Position numbers and translations under genes: made by a program. The notes beneath the pieces are model-generated. The model was not told the origin of the DNA and searched no databases. It was given only the letters and a program-made list of their open reading frames with translations. A stretch of 26,599 bases of DNA. It comes from Hamiltosporidium magnivora. Taxonomy: Eukaryota; Microsporidia; Dubosqiidae. Position 1 is the stretch's first letter. Every line of letters begins with the position of its first letter. Shown here in pieces: positions 20,290 to 26,599 of this stretch. The DNA is taken from the NCBI GenBank assembly GCA_004325065.1, contig PITI01000060.1, positions 1-26,599 of the forward strand. Direction: 5' to 3'.

Positions 20290-21958
20290 TAATTGATGCT
20301 TATCTATAATCGAGCATCATAGTCAAAACCGTGTGGAAAAAGAGATAAGTTCAAAGTATAAAAACATCACAAGAGAAATTACAGTAGTGTATAGCAATAT
20401 ATGCCCCATTAAAAAAAACATAGTGTACAAAAAAGTTTGTTGTAAACTCAATACTAAGCAAAAGCATGAACTCAAGCTGCAGGTCGAATTAATCGACATG
20501 TAATCACAAGCAGACAATCAATATAAATTATACTGGTATGTAAAGATCATTTTACTGAATTTATTCAATTTCAAACTCATAACAGCAAAATTGCAGTGGA
20601 GTAGCGTAAAAAATTTTGAATATATTTACCCTTTTTTGGGCGCCTTCTATTTTGTAAAGACATAATGGCAGATAAATTGCCAAAAAAAACCATTAAAACC
20701 CATGTAAATTGCGCCACGATTTCAGGATGGTTTATGGGAAGCCCATATATTCTCAAAGCCAGGGCACCGTAGAACGTGCAAATCAAGGTGTTAAAATATG
20801 CTTTTTACCTGGTTGGAAGATAACACCAGCAAAAAATGAGCAGAAAGTTTAAGTTTTATTCATATTTTAAAAATAGAGCTCATTATAGTGGAATAAACTG
20901 TACTACGTATAAGACCATGTTTGGAACAAATAAAAGTTGATTCAAAAAGTTTTATACCGATAGTTTTTTTATAAAACCAATTCTGAAATGCTTGTGGTAA
21001 TATCAATAGATTTAAACCGTGAAAGCAAAACGTCTATGAAAAATAGATTATGTAAATTAAATAAATTTTCAACCCATCCAAAAACATGCATTACCAACAA
21101 AACAAAAAATACAAGGACAAATTTGAAAGACAAAATTTCAATTCCTTATATTATTGTTTTCTTTCCAAACGACGGGACCGTATCTGGGATTCTGACAAAA
21201 ATAATTTCAAATCTTTCGAAGAAATCGCTGCAAGGTGAAAAAGTCGAAATAATTACAAGTAAAAATAATAAAAATGAGGTATTGTCTATTTATAGTCTGT
21301 TAAATATTAGAATTCGATTTCTAAATCTTGTTCTGATTTCCATAACAAAGAGAGAGAAAGAATTTTTCTAGATCCATCTCATCTTTCGATCTCTGGCCGT
21401 GAAAAACATGCAAATGAAGATATTAATAATATAGCAGGATTTATATTGGAAAAAAAATGAAAATCAGGTATATAAAAAATTTGGGAGATTTCAGCAAAAA
21501 AATCTTAAAATCGATCTGAAAAAAGGCATAAATTCCTCAATTCTGAATATAATGTCATTAAAGTGGTCAATACGGCGATAGTAAAAGTCTCAGATGTTAA
21601 AAAAGATAAAACCGATTCGAAGAATATTGTGGTGTTATTTCTGGGAATAACAGATTCCCTTTTCTATAAATTAGATACAAAATATTGAATCTTAAATCAA
21701 CTTTACACAAAGAACCAATTTAAAATATCTTTTTCAAAGTTTACTTGTATCAATAAGTTACACAGGTTGAGATTTCCCTAAGAGAATATGTACAAATTTC
21801 CTCAAAAACCGGTCCAGAGTTATAGTCGATGTAACTACAAATCCAAGTTTGCATCTGAATTATGCAGGTTTGTAAAAAAAAGTTATACAACTCATAATTT
21901 CAACAAAGTAGAAGCTGCTCCAATAAATAAGAACACTTGTATTAGACATATTTTTTAA
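20290..21958 (+). pseudogene. Integrase pseudogene 2 (KRBA2-like integrase with C-terminal Cys tail)
   Basis: This is a second, different integrase relic, readable across many frameshifts. In order: a His-His/Cys zinc-binding region (HHSQNRVEKEI from 20315, then a CPI block), LQVELIDM at 20477, a degraded second-Asp block near 20659 (the expected DNGRE reads HNGR then stop), and a well-preserved PIYSQSQGTVERANQ with the catalytic Glu codon at 20772. Downstream are LFTWLEDN and a KNRAHYSGIN block. Near 21540-21720 lies a C-terminal domain (VSDVKKDKTDSKNIVV, LFYKL, ILNQLYTKNQF). Last comes a tail to 21958 in which SRCNYKSKF and SELCRF keep part of a Cys-rich pattern. This order matches KRBA2/SCAND3-like integrase proteins found in eukaryotic mobile elements. 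Lost catalytic positions and stops show it is dead. The 384-base frame at 20988-21371 is a surviving open stretch of it. Confidence 0.7.
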
Positions 21959-22307
21959 ATGTGTTTTTGTTTTGCTTATATATAACATATTTTTCGTGGT
22001 TTTTTTGCTTTAATAGTGGTTCTTGTTTTTTTTTAAAAAAATAAAAAATCTATTCGATTGCCCATTTCCTTTAGTCAAACCAAAAATATTTGAAAAGTTC
22101 AAATTGACCGTGGCATAATTTTTACAGCGATTCGTTTTAATGACAATTATTTTATTTATCCATGGCGTTTGAACGTAAGTTGCCTGAAATTTTCAGGTTT
22201 TTAAGGGTTTTAAATTTTTTATTTGTAACAATCCATTTCATTTCGATAAAATTTTTATTGCGAAAAATAGACAATTGTTTAGCCTCAAGCTATCATATTG
22301 AAAAACA
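21959..22307. other. Short AT-rich stretch before repeat copy II, nothing recognised
   Basis: This contains A/T runs and no frame or motif that I can support. It is the only sequence in the window that shows what lies left of the 4.3 kb repeat, because copy I starts at the window edge. Confidence 0.5.
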
Positions 22308-23126
22308 GGAAGGTTTTTATTAGAATGTATAGATGAAAAAGCGAAATTGTTAAAATTCTATATCATTTTGTAGTTTAATGGTAGCTCTTTTACTACGACA
22401 TAAATAAAGGATTTTTTTTAATTGCACACATCTACCAAAATAAAGTTATAAGTTCAATGAGATTACTTAATGACTAATAATGCTCTTGCTCTGGAACAGC
22501 GAACTTCAAGGATCCAATAACGTGCTTTGTCGGTTTTGATACCAATTTTTGCAACAATTATGACTATAGGGATAAATAAATTCCTTTATCAATATATAAC
22601 GTTGAAAGCGTTTCAGAGAAATCACAAAATATTATTCACCTTGGATTGTGTTAATACGAGAAAAGCAAACAGTTCCATTAAATTGCATGTTCCATACATA
22701 TAACTAAATAGAAACATTAATAAAACACTTTATATCTTAAAAATCTTATTATTTCATAAATAAATTTCCAGTTTTTTAATATTATAGTGTTCATGAAAAT
22801 TTCTTATGCGAAGTTGATAATATAAGCTTGAAACTATAAGAATATAGCACCAATTTCTCTAAATTTGCGATTAAAATATATTGTTTTTATCATTTATTAT
22901 ATTGTATTCAGATATCAGGTATTTTTGTATAGATTTTTTATCTAAAAATCCGTTTGAATCAATTTTCATTTAATACATATCATATATTTTGACAAATGCG
23001 GAATACTTAAATTATTTTCATAAAATTTACCGAGTTCTGGGTTTACAATAGATATTTGTTTATCATTATTCTTCAGTTTCCAATAGATACAAAAATTCCA
23101 AATTTTTTCACCTACGAAAATGAGTA

Positions 23127-23600
23127 GAGCTCATTTAAAGAGTGAGGGACTTGCTTTCTCTTTTTTAATATACGCTGCTTAGGGTTGGTTGCAGTCGAAA
23201 AATATCTTTGATTAACCTAGAATTAGCAATATTATTACTCACTATATATTTACCTAACCAGGTAGACTTCCAGCTCAGACGTATATGGAAAACTTGCATA
23301 GTTCACCTATTCCTCGAAATGTGAGGCATAATGAATAATCTGCTTCATAGTATTCTTGGGTTTTAAAGGATTGGGTTTATTTGTATATCCTTTAAGCCAA
23401 TTCTTCGGCCTGATTGAACAGAACTAGAGTATGATACTCTGCAAGAAAATACCTATAAATCCTTCTTGTTTGAAAATCCAGTCACAAAAAATTACGAATG
23501 GCGTTATAAAATTTTTTTTTAGATTAATGAATCTTCTCCTCTGTATCCAGCTTCTTAGAGGGAACCGAAAATCAGTGTCGTTTTCTTTCCAATAATAATA
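23127..23600 (+). repeat. Relatively GC-rich island, copy II of the family
   Basis: This is the counterpart of 821-1300 within repeat copy II, with the same conserved blocks (CTAACCAGGTAGACTTCC, CCTTTAAGCCAATTCTTCGG, AGTGTCGTTTTC). It differs from copy I by many substitutions, including within otherwise GC-rich words. Confidence 0.6.
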
Positions 23601-25214
23601 TAAAAAAAATTAATATACAAATTTCACTAAATCATTGTCGAGAATTTTTTTTGTAATCTCTATAAATCGTAACAAGTATTAAAAGTCTAAAATTCTTTTT
23701 TAAGTTTATTCAAAGTAAATTTCAGGGATTTTGAATAAAAGGCTTTAGTAATTTCTTTATCCTCGTCTAACATTAAATTCGAACTTTGATCGAAATTTGA
23801 GTTATTTGAACCTATAAAAGTACCAAAATCAATTTATAAAACCTAGAAAATGAACATCAAGTACTACAAAGTAAAATCTTAAAATCTTCTGTTATGCTAG
23901 ATGCATCAAGGCCTTCATATTCCGTGAAGCTATCAAAGTTTCAAAATATCACTTTTTATTAGCTAAGCTGATTATGTAAATCACAGAGAGATATAAGTTA
24001 CTTCAAAAAACTATGTAAGGTCTTCAAAAAATCGAATATGAAATCAAGGAGTAACTCGACTATTATGAGCTATTAAATTATATTTATATATAAGAAAGCA
24101 TGAGATACATAAAAACACATTTGCAGGTGGAAAAATAAAATTTGGTTAAATCCTCTAAATATACCCAAATATTAACAATTCAAAACAACCAATCAAAATG
24201 TAAGTTGAAAATGTTTGCAAAAAATTGCGCAACTATTTGATATTGAATTTTATAAAAACAGCAACATAGTATGAGATTACATAAATTTAAATCTTTTACG
24301 GTTAATTTTTAAATTTGGCTTTTAATCTCGAAATAAATTTGTTATATTTCGGTCTGAATCTAATAGATTTACTCATATTTTTTTAAAAAAATCTTTTATT
24401 CAATTCAATATATATTTATTGCTAGGCATTTTACATACCACTTTTTCTAAATCGAAATTATTCTTTATTACACGGTGTGTAAAACTTTATATGCAGTTTT
24501 TTGCTGTTTATGATAGTTTTACATTAGTGAAATTATTTATTACTAAATTTTACAAATTTGATTAGGTTTTGTAGAATTCTACGTTGTCAAAATAAATACT
24601 TAAATAAACAATTACAGAGCCTTCTCATCACAGCCCAACAATTTATTTACTATTTGATCAATATATTCCTTTTTATCAGATTTTAGTATTTTAGAGATGG
24701 TTTTTAAAGGCAATTTAATATGATTAATAGCATATACATGGTTCTAAATCATATAATAGGCCTATAATCTACATAAAGCACAGGCGAATTATTAAGAATT
24801 TAAATCTCCTACAGAAATTCAACCTTAAAAAGGCATAAATGTTAGAAAAATACCCACATAATCACAATAATACAGCTCTTTTAAACCATGTAGTTCCCAT
24901 TTATACAGTCTTCTATAGTTGAAGATAATTGTATAAAGCTTTTGTTTTAATTTAGAATTGAATATTTAAGCTGAAAAGACAAAATTTGATGTGTTTTTAT
25001 GTTTATAAGAATGCAATTTATATTTTTATAGAAATTGAAATTGGCAAGTTTCTTGGAGTTTTATTAGAAATTATTTTAACGACTAATACAACCAAAAGGA
25101 TGTCATGATTTTTTGGTAGGCATATATAGGATGGATATTTCTTATTTTGTAATGATTTATTTCTCTATAAATTGAATAAAAAAACGCCAATATGTACTTT
25201 CATACAATCATAAA

Positions 25215-25237
25215 CCGGTTTTGATCCAGAAAACCGG
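25215..25237. repeat. Perfect 8-bp hairpin, second occurrence
   Basis: It is identical to 2910-2932: CCGGTTTT, loop GATCCAG, AAAACCGG. It is retained in the diverged central part of the repeat. Confidence 0.6.
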
Positions 25238-26599
25238 AAATATGATTTTAATCATCAAACAAGTAATATAATATTTTATAAAATTTTTATTAGCTGAATT
25301 TCTTTGGAATCCAGAAGTGAAATATAATTTGATGTAGCATTCGATTTGGAATAGAAAAAAATTTGATAATATTTTTATATTGATCTCCTTACATGCTGAT
25401 GGAAACTATATTTATAATAGAAAGACATTCAATGACCTTTTCAATGAAAATAAAATAAAATGTTGGCTTAGAGAAATAATTTAGACGCAAGAATCAAAGG
25501 AAAGTAGAAAATAGTTTATAATATTACCAAGTTCATGTAATTATATGATATGTAATTGATATTTCTAATAATAAAATGTTTTAGGCTATTCAAAAATATA
25601 CAAATATATGATATTTCATAATAATTTCATTGCTTGTAAAGTTTGTTCTGCTTTTATATAAACCAGATGAACTGCGAAAAATGATAAAATAATTTGCTTA
25701 TTTTGAGCAAAATCAAAATTTATGGCAATACCTTACGGCTTGTACCTAGCCTGTAATCATTATCTGAAAATTTTGCTGGTATTTGAAAGAAAAACTAATT
25801 CGGCACTATCAAATTTTTAAACAGATTAATTCATTCAAATATGTAGAATAATAGCAAATTCGATTTCCATAACGATAAAAAAATATTGAGATCATCAAAT
25901 AAGAATATTAGAAGGTTTTTGTGGCTATTATAACACTAGAAAAAAGATTGGTTTCTAATTCCAATCACTATTAAACTATAATATAAAGAAAGTTTTAAAG
26001 GTTATTTTGACTTGTTAAAATTAATCATGTCCTTTATAAAAGAATATATCAAAACTATAAAGGTTTCAAATTGGTTCTTTACTATTTGAATCACCTTAAT
26101 TTACTTCGTGCATTAGAAGAAATCAAGCGAAGAAAATACAATTTTATGAAAGCAAGTGCTATTATCTAGGGATATTTAATTTGATTCATGACCCTCTGAA
26201 AAACTATTTTTAAATACAAGTTCATTTTGAAAAACACAAGGTTATTAGTTTTTCGATAGAATTTTGGCTTCTCGAGTGCAAAAATAAAAATTTGAATCTT
26301 TTATATTAAATTACATATTAAATTTTATTCAAATAAAACTGTTTACTTTATTAACTTTGTTAAATTTACCTGTAAATATTGTCGTAAAAAACAAATGTTT
26401 TTAGAGTAAAATTATGTCTACTTCATCAAACAAATATTGTCGAAAAACATTTTATGACAAATTCAGTTGAACTAAACTTTGAAAGAAATAGTAAAATGAA
26501 GTTGCCAATAGTTTGTGAAAATACATTGGTAAGGCTATGTATCATAAAGCCTAGCGAATAGTAAATATTAATATAACGCCTTATCATGGTTCAAAATGG

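Larger units (their letters stand above)
22308..26599 (+). repeat. 4.3 kb direct repeat, copy II (runs off the window end)
   Basis: This is the same-orientation partner of 1-4295. The first 357 bases are identical and the last 1014 bases have one substitution, while the middle is clearly diverged with scattered substitutions and 1-5 base indels. Short frames open in copy I are interrupted here (for instance TAG at the codon after ATTTTTTGG, near 25107-25119), which argues against a protein-coding role. Whether another LRR gene follows beyond 26599, as gene A follows copy I, cannot be seen. Confidence 0.95.

Noticed and set aside
20323..20786. Two minus-strand frames of 64 and 69 codons
   Set aside because: They are antisense to integrase pseudogene 2, whose plus-strand motifs are clear.
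1..26599. CRISPR array, rRNA genes or telomeric repeats
   Set aside because: No regularly spaced short repeats, no rRNA core motifs and no tandem telomere-like units were seen.

Overview
The window is strongly AT-rich eukaryotic DNA, dominated by repeats and decayed mobile-element genes, with only two intact protein-coding genes. Both encode about 790-residue proteins of one family: a hydrophobic N-terminal segment, then a region whose residue pattern resembles a BTB/POZ fold, then degenerate leucine-rich repeats. This composition, the apparently intronless genes, the expanded LRR family and the integrase relics best fit a repeat-rich microsporidian (for example a Hamiltosporidium-like species). 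That assignment is inference from style; no ribosomal or tRNA gene is present to confirm it.

Layout. (1) 1-4295: copy I of a 4.3 kb non-coding direct repeat. (2) 4702-7068, minus strand: LRR gene A. (3) 7123-14088: a 7 kb spacer without a supportable gene, holding a diverged copy of a repeated, relatively GC-rich island (10215-10702) that also lies inside the 4.3 kb repeat. (4) 14143-16512, plus strand: LRR gene B, divergent from A. (5) 16513-22307: a graveyard of mobile-element coding sequence. It holds two different integrase pseudogenes on the plus strand (about 18905-19872 and 20290-21958) with a cluster of G-runs between them, and unidentified coding-like debris on the minus strand. (6) 22308-26599: copy II of the 4.3 kb repeat in the same orientation as copy I, running off the end of the window.

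The most interesting structure is the relation between the two LRR genes. From 54 bp upstream of the ATG through codon ~405 they form inverted-repeat arms of exactly equal length (1268 bp, no indel seen) that are nearly identical. After that point the proteins abruptly fall to roughly half identity while both frames stay open. The simplest reading is gene conversion or recombination that homogenises the promoter, leader and BTB-like half while the C-terminal LRR half diversifies. With flanking direct repeats, the locus resembles a diversifying surface or effector gene cassette. The 4.3 kb repeat is itself a mosaic: identical or nearly so at both ends, visibly diverged in the middle.
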